Source: Xenococcus sp. PCC 7305 (lineage in GTDB: Bacteria; Cyanobacteriota; Cyanobacteriia; Cyanobacteriales; Xenococcaceae). Taken from it: a stretch of 37,519 bases of DNA. The stretch is from assembly GCF_000332055.1 (NCBI RefSeq), contig NZ_ALVZ01000176.1:1-37519 (forward strand), in the 5' to 3' direction. Position numbers and translations under genes: made by a program. The notes below the pieces were generated by a model, which saw only the letters and a list, made by a program, of their open reading frames with translations, searched no databases and was not told the DNA's origin. The stretch's first letter is position 1. Each line of letters opens with the position of its first letter. Shown piece after piece: positions 8,937 to 17,497 of this stretch.

Positions 8937-10154
8937 ATGTCTCAAGCAAACTTATTAGAGATTTTTCGATTCTTGTGGTTAGTCCCCTTACTTTTAAGTC
9001 TGTTGGGATTTTTTCTGAGTCTTTGGATTATTATTCCTGCCTCCACTTTCAGCTTGCTCCCTCTGGGAGTGGGTGCCCCAGAACTTAGTCCTTGGCTAAT
9101 TGTCATTAATGCGATCGCGCTTCTGCTGACAGTTTTAGTTCATAATAGTTGGTTGTCAGCTATCATTTTCATCTGTAGTTTACTCGGTCTAATATTAAGT
9201 CTCTTGCCGTTGCTCCAGTTACCTGCTGCCAATGGGAAATTTACTGCCGAGATGACAGCAGTTTTGGGCACAGACTATTTGCAAGCTGTTCCTCAAGCCT
9301 TACAAAACCAAATGCGTCCCCAGCCATTTGCGATCGCAGATGTTTTTCGAGGCATTCCCATCAAAGAAGTTCGCATTGAAAGAGGTATTATCTTTGCGAA
9401 TCCCGATCAAGTTGACCTCAAATTGAATCTTTATCGACCTCCGCTAACTGGAAAATATCCAGCTCTGATCATTATCTACGGTGGCGCTTGGAGAGAAGGC
9501 AACCCTGATAGCTATGAGACTTATAGTTCCTATATGGCAGCCCAAGGATACTCGGTGATCGCAATTGATTATCGCCATGCACCTCAATATAAGTTCCCCG
9601 CCCAGCTGGAGGATGTGAAATTAGCTGTGCAATATATTCAAGATCGGGCTGATGATTTTGAAGTTGACACGAAAAGAATGGCTATAATGGGTCGCTCGGC
9701 AGGGGGTCACCTAGCTACTCTGGCTGCCTATCAGCAAAATGCGTTTCCTTTTCGAGCAGTTGTAAGCTATTACGGTGCGGTTAATCTAACAAAAGGCTAC
9801 TATGATCCACCAGTGCCCAACCCCATCGACATTCAAACTGTACTCCAAAACTTTTTGGGAGGAACCCCAGAAGAACTTCCCGAACTCTATCGACAAGCTT
9901 CTCCCATCAATTACCCTAGATTAAATCTTCCTCCTTCGCTACTAGTTTATGCAGGTCGTGACCATTTAGTACAGGCTAAGTTTGGTCGACAGTTATACAA
10001 CAAGTTGAAGGCAACTGATAATCGTGCTGTGTTGCTGGAAATCCCCTGGGCAGAACATGCTTTTGATGCAGTTTTTTTCGGAGTTAGTAATCAACTTGCT
10101 TTATATCATACTGAACGCTTTCTAGCATGGGCCTTAAAATCTCACCAGAACTAA
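8937..10154 (+). CDS. Membrane-anchored alpha/beta hydrolase (esterase, BD-FAE/HSL-like)
   Basis: A 405-residue carboxylesterase-type hydrolase. Residues 1-95 contain about three hydrophobic segments (about 12-35, 52-68, 72-93), so the catalytic domain is tethered to the membrane. The alpha/beta fold follows from about 145. The oxyanion region is IYGGAWREG (180-188). The nucleophile elbow is GRSAGG, with Ser254. The acid is Asp342 in AGRDHL and the base His374 in WAEHAF, a complete triad. The family hydrolyses short acyl or carbonate esters. It is divergent from the SDR/monooxygenase set, from which it is separated by the repeat array, so a shared pathway (ester produced by Baeyer-Villiger oxidation, then hydrolysed) is possible but only inferred. 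Confidence 0.88.
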   Translation: MSQANLLEIFRFLWLVPLLLSLLGFFLSLWIIIPASTFSLLPLGVGAPELSPWLIVINAIALLLTVLVHNSWLSAIIFICSLLGLILSLLPLLQLPAANGKFTAEMTAVLGTDYLQAVPQALQNQMRPQPFAIADVFRGIPIKEVRIERGIIFANPDQVDLKLNLYRPPLTGKYPALIIIYGGAWREGNPDSYETYSSYMAAQGYSVIAIDYRHAPQYKFPAQLEDVKLAVQYIQDRADDFEVDTKRMAIMGRSAGGHLATLAAYQQNAFPFRAVVSYYGAVNLTKGYYDPPVPNPIDIQTVLQNFLGGTPEELPELYRQASPINYPRLNLPPSLLVYAGRDHLVQAKFGRQLYNKLKATDNRAVLLEIPWAEHAFDAVFFGVSNQLALYHTERFLAWALKSHQN

Positions 10155-10272
10155 AAATTAGCTTTACACGACTTTGCAAAATTAAGTTAATTGCGAGTAA
10201 AAGGTTTTAGGTTTTAGGTTTTAGGTGTTAGGGACATCCCGAAAAACGATGAATTCAGCAATGATAGACATT
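10155..10272. repeat. Spacer with heptamer repeat (AGGTTTT) left of the MITE
   Basis: Positions about 10202-10232 are four imperfect copies of AGGTTTT ending in AGGTGTTAGGG. A reversed version (ACCTAAAACCTAACACCGGTC) occurs at 10598-10618 on the other side of the MITE, and a related one at 12484-12505. No gene is visible. Confidence 0.55.
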
Positions 10273-10537
10273 TAGGACTTACGCAAATTTCCCATAGGTT
10301 TTAGTGCAAGATATTCTAGAGATATGTTTTTCAGAAATTACAATTTCCATTGTAAAAAATAAAACAACCACCAAGACAATCCCTAATTTTCCAACTTACC
10401 AGTTAATCCTTACGCAAGGGGTTTGGGGGCGGCGTCCCGGCCCCAACTGGTGGTCTGGGGGACTGGTCCCCCAGTAGCATTTATGGCTTTGATCGATAAT
10501 TTACTGAATACCAATATTTCATTTTGCGTAAGTCCTA
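10273..10537. mobile_element. MITE-like element, 265 bp, 15-bp perfect terminal inverted repeats
   Basis: The left end reads TAGGACTTACGCAAA (10273-10287) and the right end is its exact reverse complement (10523-10537). Both ends are flanked by the same 5-bp ACATT (10268-10272 and 10538-10542), a clean target-site duplication. The interior has no open frame of useful size. It holds a GC-rich block with a GGGGGACTGGTCCCCC hairpin, unlike the AT-rich flanks, and an internal TCCTTACGCAAGG. TAGGACTTACGCA termini are recurrent in cyanobacterial insertion sequences, so this is read as a non-autonomous derivative mobilised by a transposase elsewhere. The parent IS family cannot be fixed from this window. 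Confidence 0.8.
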
Positions 10538-10656
10538 ACATTAAAATTCTTTATATCTAAAATATTCTCCGATCTAAATCAAAATATGACTTTTTTTTAC
10601 CTAAAACCTAACACCGGTCCTGACTAGATCATAAAATTGCCAAGTCGTGAGCTTTA

Positions 10657-11805
10657 CTAGGTTTTTAATTCTTTTGCGGTTACAGTAGTGGAAATCATCG
10701 CAGCGGTTAGCTGTTCACTAGAGACCACAAAGGGTAAGCGGTGAATATCAGATTTCTCATTACAAGCAACTTCGGCTGCATGACGTAATTTTGCCAGACT
10801 CACTTCTGCCAATCCCAAGTCCTCTAGAGTTTTTGGTAAACCAATTTCACCATAAAATTTCAATAATTGCTGCCGAGCCGAAATTGCTAACTTATTACCT
10901 TGGATCATCTCTTCCAATCGCAGTTGCACCAAGATGCCATAGGCAACTTTTTCCCCATGTAAAACATCATGGGCTTCGGTGAGATGGGTCAATCCATTAT
11001 GGACTGCGTGAGCCGCCACGGTGCGACAATTCGCACCGCCAATTCCCCCAATCACCCCAGCCAGTAAAACAGTGGCATCTACGACTTCCCGCCAAGCTTC
11101 CCCTTGGGGATTTTCTAAAGCTGTTAAAGATTTTTGCAATAAAATATCCCGCAGCACCCTAGCTTGTTGCACCGCAGCAATGGTTAAAGTTGCGGTCGAA
11201 TTACTACTACTAACAGAAGCTTCATACCATTTGGCGATCGCATCTCCAATGCCCGCTACCAAAGTGCGTTGGGGCGCAGTGCGAACGAGACCGTAATCGA
11301 GAATCAACAGTTCAGGGCAATGATCCAACCCTACATCATATAAAAATGCCCCGGCTTCGGAGTAAATATTAGATAGAGCTGTCCAAGCTGCACAAGTGGC
11401 CCCTGATGTGGGAATAGTAACAATTGGTAGGCGACATTGATGAGCTAATAATTTTGCTGTATCCAAAGCCTTGCCGCCCCCAACACCGATAATAAAATCA
11501 GCTTGATGCTTCGCTACTGCTTGATTTAATTTTTTTAGAGATGATTCTGCACAGTCGGGGAGATAGGTAGCCTCCTTAGCTTTTAACTGCTGTTGCTCAA
11601 TAATCGGCTCAAGATAGGATTTAACTCTGGCTAAACTGCGATCACCCCCAACAATTAAAGGCGATTTTCCGTAAAATGCGATCGCATCCCCTGATTGACT
11701 CAAGATATTTTCTCCTCGCAAAACCTTACTAGGAGAAATTAATAATGGCGCGTAGCTATTATCTGTTAGTTCCTGCTCACTAATAGTTGATAATGAATCT
11801 TTCAT
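10657..11805 (-). CDS. Iron-containing alcohol dehydrogenase (glycerol dehydrogenase-like)
   Basis: A 382-residue member of the iron-type (group III) alcohol dehydrogenases, closest in layout to GldA. A nucleotide-binding N-terminal half carries IGVGGGKALDTAKLLA near residue 105. A helical metal-binding half follows, with Asp in GDAIAKWYE near 187 and the two metal histidines in AAHAVHNGL near 264 and LHGEKVAYG near 283. It would oxidise or reduce a small polyol or aldehyde with NAD(H) in the cytoplasm. The gene is minus-strand, followed after 50 bp by nothing coding and then the MITE; it lies 50 bp upstream of repeats at the Ycf51 end. GldA, glycerol-1-phosphate dehydrogenase and 3-dehydroquinate synthase share the fold. 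The GldA-like metal site favours a dehydrogenase, but the substrate is open. Confidence 0.85.
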   Translation of the reverse strand: MKDSLSTISEQELTDNSYAPLLISPSKVLRGENILSQSGDAIAFYGKSPLIVGGDRSLARVKSYLEPIIEQQQLKAKEATYLPDCAESSLKKLNQAVAKHQADFIIGVGGGKALDTAKLLAHQCRLPIVTIPTSGATCAAWTALSNIYSEAGAFLYDVGLDHCPELLILDYGLVRTAPQRTLVAGIGDAIAKWYEASVSSSNSTATLTIAAVQQARVLRDILLQKSLTALENPQGEAWREVVDATVLLAGVIGGIGGANCRTVAAHAVHNGLTHLTEAHDVLHGEKVAYGILVQLRLEEMIQGNKLAISARQQLLKFYGEIGLPKTLEDLGLAEVSLAKLRHAAEVACNEKSDIHRLPFVVSSEQLTAAMISTTVTAKELKT

Positions 11806-11853
11806 CTTATAGATAGTAATAATCTTGACTTGTTAAAAGTTGTTGAATAGTCA

Positions 11854-11880
11854 CTGTTAACTGTTGACTGTTAACTGATT
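11854..11880. repeat. Short tandem repeat overlapping the ycf51 stop
   Basis: Three near-copies of CTGTTAACTGTTGA. The GTTAAC core is self-complementary and carries TAA on both strands. It provides the stop codon of ycf51. The same unit is seen at 19746-19785 and 34221-34254. Confidence 0.75.
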
Positions 11881-12375
11881 AAGATTGTTCTCGAATATCT
11901 GAATCGTAATATCTTCGTTGTCTGTTGCGAAAAAAGATTTTTTTGCTTGTCCTAAATACAGAGGTATGGACAAATTATCTTGAGGATGGACAACTGTTCG
12001 GATGGCAATAGTAAATTGATCATTCCCGATAGTTCCTGTCCTGCCATAGGTGGATAAATCTACCGCTGCCTGTCGCAAAGTAGGCGCGATCGCCGATTTC
12101 TTGATATCTGGCGGTACTATGATTACTGCTTTATTAAAGCCATTATCGAAAACCAAAGAATATCTAGCAGCTCCGGGAATTGTTGTGTGGGAAAACAATC
12201 CCAAGCTAAGGGCAAAAATACTGGCAGTGATAACTCCCATAAAACTAGTCACCCCAACGAGGCGAAACTTAAATCCCCAACCGGCAACCCAAGCAATCAG
12301 AGTTAGCACTAAGAATGCGATCGTCAGGTAACCGGACCATATGGAGTAGGTGAGAAAGTCAGTGGGCAGTTCCAT
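11857..12375 (-). CDS. ycf51: Ycf51 family protein
   Basis: A 172-residue protein of the Ycf51 (DUF2518) family, found in cyanobacteria and some algal plastids; function unknown. Two membrane segments lie in the first 60 residues (YLTIAFLVLTLIAWVAGWGF; FMGVITASIFALSLGLF), followed by a soluble domain of about 110 residues with beta character. I choose the ATG at 12375 (MELPTDFLTYS), where family similarity begins. An upstream ATG at 12477 would add 34 residues with no family character. The last codons and the stop (NQLTVNS) are encoded by a CAGTTAACAG-type short tandem repeat, so the native C-terminus has probably been altered by repeat insertion. Confidence 0.85.
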   Translation of the reverse strand: MELPTDFLTYSIWSGYLTIAFLVLTLIAWVAGWGFKFRLVGVTSFMGVITASIFALSLGLFSHTTIPGAARYSLVFDNGFNKAVIIVPPDIKKSAIAPTLRQAAVDLSTYGRTGTIGNDQFTIAIRTVVHPQDNLSIPLYLGQAKKSFFATDNEDITIQIFENNLNQLTVNS

Positions 12376-12529
12376 AAGAGATAGTTTAAATAAATAAAAA
12401 GCACGGTTTTTCTTGTGATTTATTATTATCCAATATCTCTCGATTTTTTTAAACCACAGGCAAATCTTTCCACCCAAAAACTAAAACCTAAAAGCTAACA
12501 CCAGTCTTAGCTAGAAAATAATATTACTT

Positions 12530-13381
12530 TTATTGTTCACTCTCAATATTGTGATGATAAATAGTCCGAATGGGATAGGGGATATTAATATCAGCTATAT
12601 CAAAGGCTTTCTTAATAGCTGCGATCGCCTGGGTTTGTACATAACGCACTTGCTTTTGAGTCGAATCAGTCCAATAGCGCACCACAAAGTCGATAGAACT
12701 ATCACCAAAATTCACCAGATCAATTTCGGGAAAAGGTTCTTGAAGAACGCCCTCTACATCATGAATAGTTGCTTTCAAAATTTTTGTGGCTTCTGGCAAG
12801 GAAGTATCATAATCCACCCCCACACTGAGATCGGTTCTGCGAAAAGAATATGCGGTAAAAACTTTGACTGCATTAGTAAAGACAGTTGAATTGGGCAATA
12901 AAACTTTTTCGCCGTTATAGGTACGAATTTGAGTTGTTCGAACACTAATATGTTTAACGACACCTTGATAGTCATCAATGATTATTTCATCGCCAATGCG
13001 AAACGGCTCTTCTAGCAAAAGAATAATTCCCGCCAAAAAGTTTTTAAATATGTCTTGAAAAGCAAAACCAATCGCCACGGAACTGACACCCAAAGTTCCA
13101 ATGAGATGACTTAATTCAACACTGGGAAAAGCTAAAACACAAGCTAGTAAGATTCCCAAGGTCCAAACACCAACTTTGACAGCTTTCCCCAGCAATAGCT
13201 GCAAAGAAGTACTGCGAATAACTCGCTTCCCTGTTTCGTGGGCAATCTTTTCACTGAAAGTAACAGCATATCTCGTTAAAAAAATGATGACAAAAGCTGA
13301 TAACAAGCTAGGAAACTGTTTAATCGCTTGCCCCAAGAGTTCATGTAAACTGTTGACTATAGTTTCAAGTATACGATTCAC
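12530..13381 (-). CDS. MscS-family small-conductance mechanosensitive channel
   Basis: A 283-residue inner-membrane channel that releases solutes on hypo-osmotic shock. The membrane part has an N-terminal hydrophobic segment (about 24-45), a second (about 68-88) and the pore-lining TM3 region with the Gly/Ala-rich IGTLGVSSVAIGFAFQDIFKNFLAGIILL (about 92-120, cited in part). The diagnostic EEPFRIGDEI follows, then the beta domain (VLLPNSTVFTNAV near 160) and an alpha/beta C-terminal domain. Its length is close to E. coli MscS (286), with no fused domain. It starts about 95 bp after a rho-independent terminator on the same strand, so it is probably transcribed separately from the metallophosphatase upstream. 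Confidence 0.92.
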   Translation of the reverse strand: MNRILETIVNSLHELLGQAIKQFPSLLSAFVIIFLTRYAVTFSEKIAHETGKRVIRSTSLQLLLGKAVKVGVWTLGILLACVLAFPSVELSHLIGTLGVSSVAIGFAFQDIFKNFLAGIILLLEEPFRIGDEIIIDDYQGVVKHISVRTTQIRTYNGEKVLLPNSTVFTNAVKVFTAYSFRRTDLSVGVDYDTSLPEATKILKATIHDVEGVLQEPFPEIDLVNFGDSSIDFVVRYWTDSTQKQVRYVQTQAIAAIKKAFDIADINIPYPIRTIYHHNIESEQ

Positions 13382-13474
13382 AATTCAAGCCCCGAAAAAT
13401 TTGGATAATCTGTTTTAACATCCTTTTCCTTTTACTGTTAAGTATTTTCCGAAGATTAAATTTAGTGATTTTTT

Positions 13475-13546
13475 CAATAAAAAACCCCGGGACTACCGAG
13501 GTAAAATTCAGGAGAAATCAATGTTGACGCGAAACACTGAAATATG
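13475..13546 (-). ncRNA. Candidate small RNA or mscS leader, with promoter and terminator
   Basis: On the minus strand a TTGACA (13582-13577), an 18-nt spacer and TAGAAC (13558-13553) resemble a sigma-70 promoter. About 70 nt further on lies a strong intrinsic terminator (13502-13478). No start codon with a useful frame sits between them. The arrangement suggests a short RNA of about 70 nt, or a leader whose terminator attenuates mscS. I do not recognise a Yfr1 or Yfr2 core motif in it. This is inferred from motifs only. Confidence 0.35.
13478..13502 (-). terminator. Rho-independent terminator upstream of mscS
   Basis: Read on the minus strand, ACCTCGG pairs with CCGGGGT (one G-T wobble) around a TAGTC loop and is followed by six T. 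It lies 234 bp downstream of the metallophosphatase stop and 97 bp before mscS. Confidence 0.75.
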
Positions 13547-13735
13547 CTAACAGTTCTATCTTAGAGCTGCTATCTTTGTCAATAAGTCAAGGCACAAGCA
13601 ACAAAAATTATTATTAGTTGCTTGAATCCTGTCCTTACTTATAAAATTGTAACAAAAATCTTGACAATATGGTATTTATTAGTGTATTGGATAGAATCCA
13701 TCACCTGAGCTAATATCTTTTCTGCTTTCAAAGCC
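13503..13735. other. Intergenic region with hairpin between metallophosphatase and mscS
   Basis: The whole gap (13382-13735) has no open frame of note. Besides the terminator and the candidate promoter above, CAAGCAAC (13595-13602) and GTTGCTTG (13617-13624) form a perfect 8-bp stem with a 14-base AT loop. This could shape the 3' end of the metallophosphatase message. Confidence 0.45.
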
Positions 13736-14644
13736 TTAGGTTTCAGAACAAGACTTGTATAAAATTTCCTCCGACGCGATCGCATACTGCTCATCTACCC
13801 AGACTAAAGAAATTTGACTCACTAATGTTTTTCCCAGCGTCACCAGGGAAAAATTGCGCAGCTTATGAGAATTTTCGATTTTGATGCGAGGAACAGCTGC
13901 AGCGTTGAGATAAACTACCCCCTCAGAATTCCTATTCACGATAGTTCGTAGGCGATCTTGACGATGACGCAAACGATGATGCATATGGCCAAAAGTAACC
14001 AAAGAAATTGTTTTTCCTAAGCTAAGAGTTTTATCAATAGCCTCAGTGAAATCAGGATCTCCATGATCCCCACCCAGAGGATTCCAATCTTTGCCACAAG
14101 AATCTTCTGGTTGATCTCCCAATCCAAAGGGACCATTGTGACCAATAAAGATTAGGTGCTCGTAGAGAGTCTCTTGAGCTGCGGCAACAATCTGAGTTGT
14201 GGATTCGGCAAAATTGTTGATTTGATAGCGATCGCGATAAAACTGATGATTTTTCCATTGGGAGCCACCCCAACTAAACGGACGACCTCCTACGACCGAA
14301 AGATTATAATCCGGAAAATCCAATTTGCCATAACCAACATGGGCTGAGCCTAAAATATCCAACTGTTGTTGCACCCGATCTTCTTTGCTGTGATCGTAAG
14401 GTGATTTTTTTCTACCCCATCCCGAAGCGGTATACCAAGCGTCATGATTACCTAAGATCACAGCTTTGGGAATCGGTAATTTGGCAATCAATTTGATAAT
14501 TTCTACTGACTCATTACCAAAATCCCCGACAAATAAAGCTAAGTCTACCCCCAAATGTTGCAGTGCTAGGTTATCTTCCAGTTCCCAGCGATCGTGTACA
14601 TCTCCAATCACAGCAACTAATAGTTTGTCTTTTTGATCTCTCAT
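13736..14644 (-). CDS. Metallophosphoesterase, TIGR04168 family
   Basis: A 302-residue calcineurin-like metallophosphoesterase of the TIGR04168 type found in cyanobacteria and plant chloroplasts. All blocks of the dimetal site are present: GDVHDRW (Asp15, His17), FVGDFGNE (Asp41), LGNHDAW (residues 65-70), FIGHNGPFG near 165 and TFGHMHHR near 217. It should hydrolyse a phosphomonoester or phosphodiester; the natural substrate is unknown. It is minus-strand and divergent from the pentapeptide gene, with 180 bp between them that must hold both promoters. Confidence 0.9.
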   Translation of the reverse strand: MRDQKDKLLVAVIGDVHDRWELEDNLALQHLGVDLALFVGDFGNESVEIIKLIAKLPIPKAVILGNHDAWYTASGWGRKKSPYDHSKEDRVQQQLDILGSAHVGYGKLDFPDYNLSVVGGRPFSWGGSQWKNHQFYRDRYQINNFAESTTQIVAAAQETLYEHLIFIGHNGPFGLGDQPEDSCGKDWNPLGGDHGDPDFTEAIDKTLSLGKTISLVTFGHMHHRLRHRQDRLRTIVNRNSEGVVYLNAAAVPRIKIENSHKLRNFSLVTLGKTLVSQISLVWVDEQYAIASEEILYKSCSET

Positions 14645-14824
14645 TTAGCTATATTTTGCGCTTCATCAGTAACTCTCATTCTAGAAGCATCAGCCTCATA
14701 GCTCAATCGGGAAGCGATTTAAACGGAGACTTGTTATAATGTTGCTCTCAAATTTCACTAAATTGTGATGTTCGTGACTAGTAGTATTTGCTAATTATTA
14801 ATTTATGACTGTGAGACCACCACA

Positions 14825-15751
14825 ATGAATAATACAGACGATAAAAGTTTATTGTTCAGCTCTAATTCAAATAAACCATTAGGGGAAATATTAGTTGAAG
14901 CGGGATTAGTCTCTTTGGCTCAGATAGAGATTGCCTTACAAGAACAATCCGAAAGCAACTTAAAAATTGGTGAAATTTTAGCATTACATGGTTGGATTAA
15001 GCAGGAAACAGCAGACTTTTTCGTCGAGCAATGGGTAAAACTATTAGCAGAAGAGCAGAAACAACCTTTAGTTTATTATTTTAAAGAATCTGGCTTATTA
15101 GAAGAAGCACAAATTTCAGCCTTGCTAAAAGAACAGCAAAAACAACAGAAAATACAAGGCAGAAAAATTAGATTTCATCATCTAGCAGTGGAAAGAGGTG
15201 TTCTCAAAAGAATAACTGTTGATTATTTTTTAGCTTCCCTGTTTAATATTTATAGTTCTGGGGTGTTTTCCTTTACCAAGCCCTACGAGGTTCTTCGAAG
15301 TTACACCAATGGAGAAACTGACTTCCGGCGAACTAAACTTTCCAGCGCACCTTTGATGGGGATTAGTCTAAAAAAAGTTCTTTTGGATGAATCTAATTTG
15401 AAAGGAGCTAATATGACAAGTTGTAATCTTAGCTACTCTAGTATGATTGAAGTCAATCTTGCCCTGGCGAATCTTAATAAGGCGGTTCTAACTGAGGTTA
15501 ACTTAAAAGGAGCTTGTCTAAATCAGGCTAATTTACGAGAAGCACATTTGGAGAAGGTTAACTTTAGGCGGGCTAGTTTGCAGAATGCTGATTTGAGTGG
15601 AGCCTATTTGCTCAATACTTGTTTCGCGGCTGCGGATTTACAAGGGGCGCAATTGCCATCAGAATGTCCCTATGAAATTTATTATGATTCTCACACCCGT
15701 TTTGATGATGATTTTGATCCTGTGAGTTCTGGTTGGATAAAGCAAGAATAA
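14825..15751 (+). CDS. Pentapeptide-repeat protein with MshEN-like N-terminus
   Basis: A 308-residue protein in two parts. Residues about 15-135 are helical and hold two copies of a pattern like the N-terminal domain of type II secretion/pilus ATPases (LGEILVEAGLVSLAQIEIAL near 19, and FKESGLLEEAQISALLKEQ near 88). Residues about 185-280 are pentapeptide repeats of the A(D/N)Lxx type (LKGANMTSCNLSYSS and onward) that fold into a right-handed beta-helix. The combination recurs in cyanobacteria, with no fixed function. It starts the plus-strand series 14825-20606. The 24-bp gap to the next gene consists of AAAAATT repeats. Confidence 0.8.
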   Translation: MNNTDDKSLLFSSNSNKPLGEILVEAGLVSLAQIEIALQEQSESNLKIGEILALHGWIKQETADFFVEQWVKLLAEEQKQPLVYYFKESGLLEEAQISALLKEQQKQQKIQGRKIRFHHLAVERGVLKRITVDYFLASLFNIYSSGVFSFTKPYEVLRSYTNGETDFRRTKLSSAPLMGISLKKVLLDESNLKGANMTSCNLSYSSMIEVNLALANLNKAVLTEVNLKGACLNQANLREAHLEKVNFRRASLQNADLSGAYLLNTCFAAADLQGAQLPSECPYEIYYDSHTRFDDDFDPVSSGWIKQE

Positions 15752-15784
15752 AAATTAAAAATTAAAAATTAAAAATTGAAAATT
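15750..15784. repeat. AAAAATT heptamer repeat at a gene junction
   Basis: Four to five copies of AAAAATT fill the 24-bp junction and run into the TTG start (15776) of the next gene. The same TTGAAAATT string recurs at the following junction, at 17494. Confidence 0.8.
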
Positions 15785-17497
15785 AGAGAAAAGTTATTTC
15801 AGGATACGAGTTCGCGCGCTTGGCGATTTTGGTTTATTGTTACTTTAGTTTTTGCTCTCAGTTACTCAATTCTTGCTTTAAAAAAGGCTTTTCAGGGAGA
15901 ATGGGTGGTTCAGGATGATGCTAGACAGCATGTCTTTTGGATGATGAGATATGTTAATCCCAATTTGTTTCCTAATGATTTGATTGCGGATTATTTTCAA
16001 TCGGTTGCTCCTTTTGGTTACAGTAGCTTGTATCGTGGCGCAGTGGCTTTAGGATTTGATCCTTTGGTTTTCAATAAGTTATTGCCTCCTATTATTGGCA
16101 TTGTTACTACTTGTTATTGTTTTTTGTTATCCAAAGAGATTTTGCCGATTCCTTTTGGTTGTTTTGCTACTAGCTTGATGCTAAATCAAACTCTCTGGAT
16201 GAAGGATGATATTATTTCTGGAACGCCTAGAGCTTTTGTTTATCCTTTTTTCTTAGCATTTCTCTATTATTTTGCTAAGAGATCTTTGGTTCCTTGTTGT
16301 CTTATGATCGCGTTTTTAGGCATATTTTATCCTCAATATGTCTTTGTCGCCTCAGGATTATTAATTTTACAATTGGTCAAATGGCAAGGATTTAAGCCCT
16401 ATTTATCCAAAGAAAGCAAAGATTATTATTTTTGTTTTATTGGTTTGGGGGTAGCATTTTTTGTCTTACTACCCTATGTCTTAAACGCCTCAGAATATGG
16501 CCCAACGATTACTCGGGCTGAAGCTTTAGAATTACCTGATTTTTCTCCCAAAGGAAGATCGAAGTTTTTTCGGCTCCATTGGTGGTCCTATATTATTGGC
16601 GGGGGGCGGGCTGGTTTAATTCCCCGTTCTCTTTATACCCCAGCAACTTTAGTCTTTGGCTTCTTTTTGCCTTGGTTACTCGGTGCAACTCGGAGTTTTC
16701 CCCTGAGCAAATCGGTGAGGCCGCAGGTTATAATTTTGCCCCAATTGATGATGGTTTCGGTGGGTTTATTTATTGTGGCCCATGCAGTGTTGTTCAAGTT
16801 GCATCTTCCTAGTCGCTACTCAGGCCATAGTCTGAGAATTGTTATTACTTTGGCAGCAGGAATTGCAGTGACGGTAATTCTCGAAGCTTTGATCACTCAA
16901 CTAGAACTTCGGCTTCCGAATAACAAAATATCATTAGTGCGAAAATTCTTGACTCTTGGTTTAGCCTTGGCGATCGCGATTTCTCTGGTCTGTTACCCTA
17001 GTTTTGTCAAGAGATTCCCCTCTACTAAATATAAAGTTGGGACTGAACCAGAGTTATATCAGTTTTTCCAACAGCAACCAGTAGATATTCTCATTGCCTC
17101 CTTGGCTATGGAAACAGATAATATTCCGACTTTTTCCCAGCGTTCGGTTCTTGTTAGTCGTGAATATGCAATTCCCTATCACATGGGATATTATCGTCCC
17201 TATCGTCAACGGGTAATTGATCTCATAGAAGCTCAATTTAGCCCTGATATAGATGTTGTGACCCAGTTTATCAATAAATATGGTGTTACCCATTGGTTAG
17301 TTGAAGATGCTGGCTTTGCGGCTGATTATGTTGCTAAAAATCGCTGGAGAAGACAACACCAAAAGATCACCCAAGAAGTGGTTACTAATTTGGAACAAGG
17401 AGCTATTCCGGCTTTAGTAGCATATAAAAACAGTTGTGCTGTATTTAAACATGCTCAATATACTGTAATTAGTACTGAGTGTATTTTAAGAAATTGA
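15776..17497 (+). CDS. Polytopic membrane protein, GT-C-like
   Basis: A 573-residue integral membrane protein with about ten hydrophobic helices over residues 15-410 and a soluble C-terminal part (about 420-573). An acidic-aromatic motif in the first non-cytoplasmic loop (VQDDARQHVFW near 45) recalls the catalytic loop of GT-C glycosyltransferases such as the PMT and ArnT families. A second acidic loop follows (MKDDIISGTPRAF near 141). A role in transferring sugars from lipid-linked donors is inferred, not shown. TTG at 15776 is the only start before a stop immediately upstream. Its stop overlaps the DUF389 gene, so the two are translationally linked. Confidence 0.65.
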   Translation: MKIREKLFQDTSSRAWRFWFIVTLVFALSYSILALKKAFQGEWVVQDDARQHVFWMMRYVNPNLFPNDLIADYFQSVAPFGYSSLYRGAVALGFDPLVFNKLLPPIIGIVTTCYCFLLSKEILPIPFGCFATSLMLNQTLWMKDDIISGTPRAFVYPFFLAFLYYFAKRSLVPCCLMIAFLGIFYPQYVFVASGLLILQLVKWQGFKPYLSKESKDYYFCFIGLGVAFFVLLPYVLNASEYGPTITRAEALELPDFSPKGRSKFFRLHWWSYIIGGGRAGLIPRSLYTPATLVFGFFLPWLLGATRSFPLSKSVRPQVIILPQLMMVSVGLFIVAHAVLFKLHLPSRYSGHSLRIVITLAAGIAVTVILEALITQLELRLPNNKISLVRKFLTLGLALAIAISLVCYPSFVKRFPSTKYKVGTEPELYQFFQQQPVDILIASLAMETDNIPTFSQRSVLVSREYAIPYHMGYYRPYRQRVIDLIEAQFSPDIDVVTQFINKYGVTHWLVEDAGFAADYVAKNRWRRQHQKITQEVVTNLEQGAIPALVAYKNSCAVFKHAQYTVISTECILRN

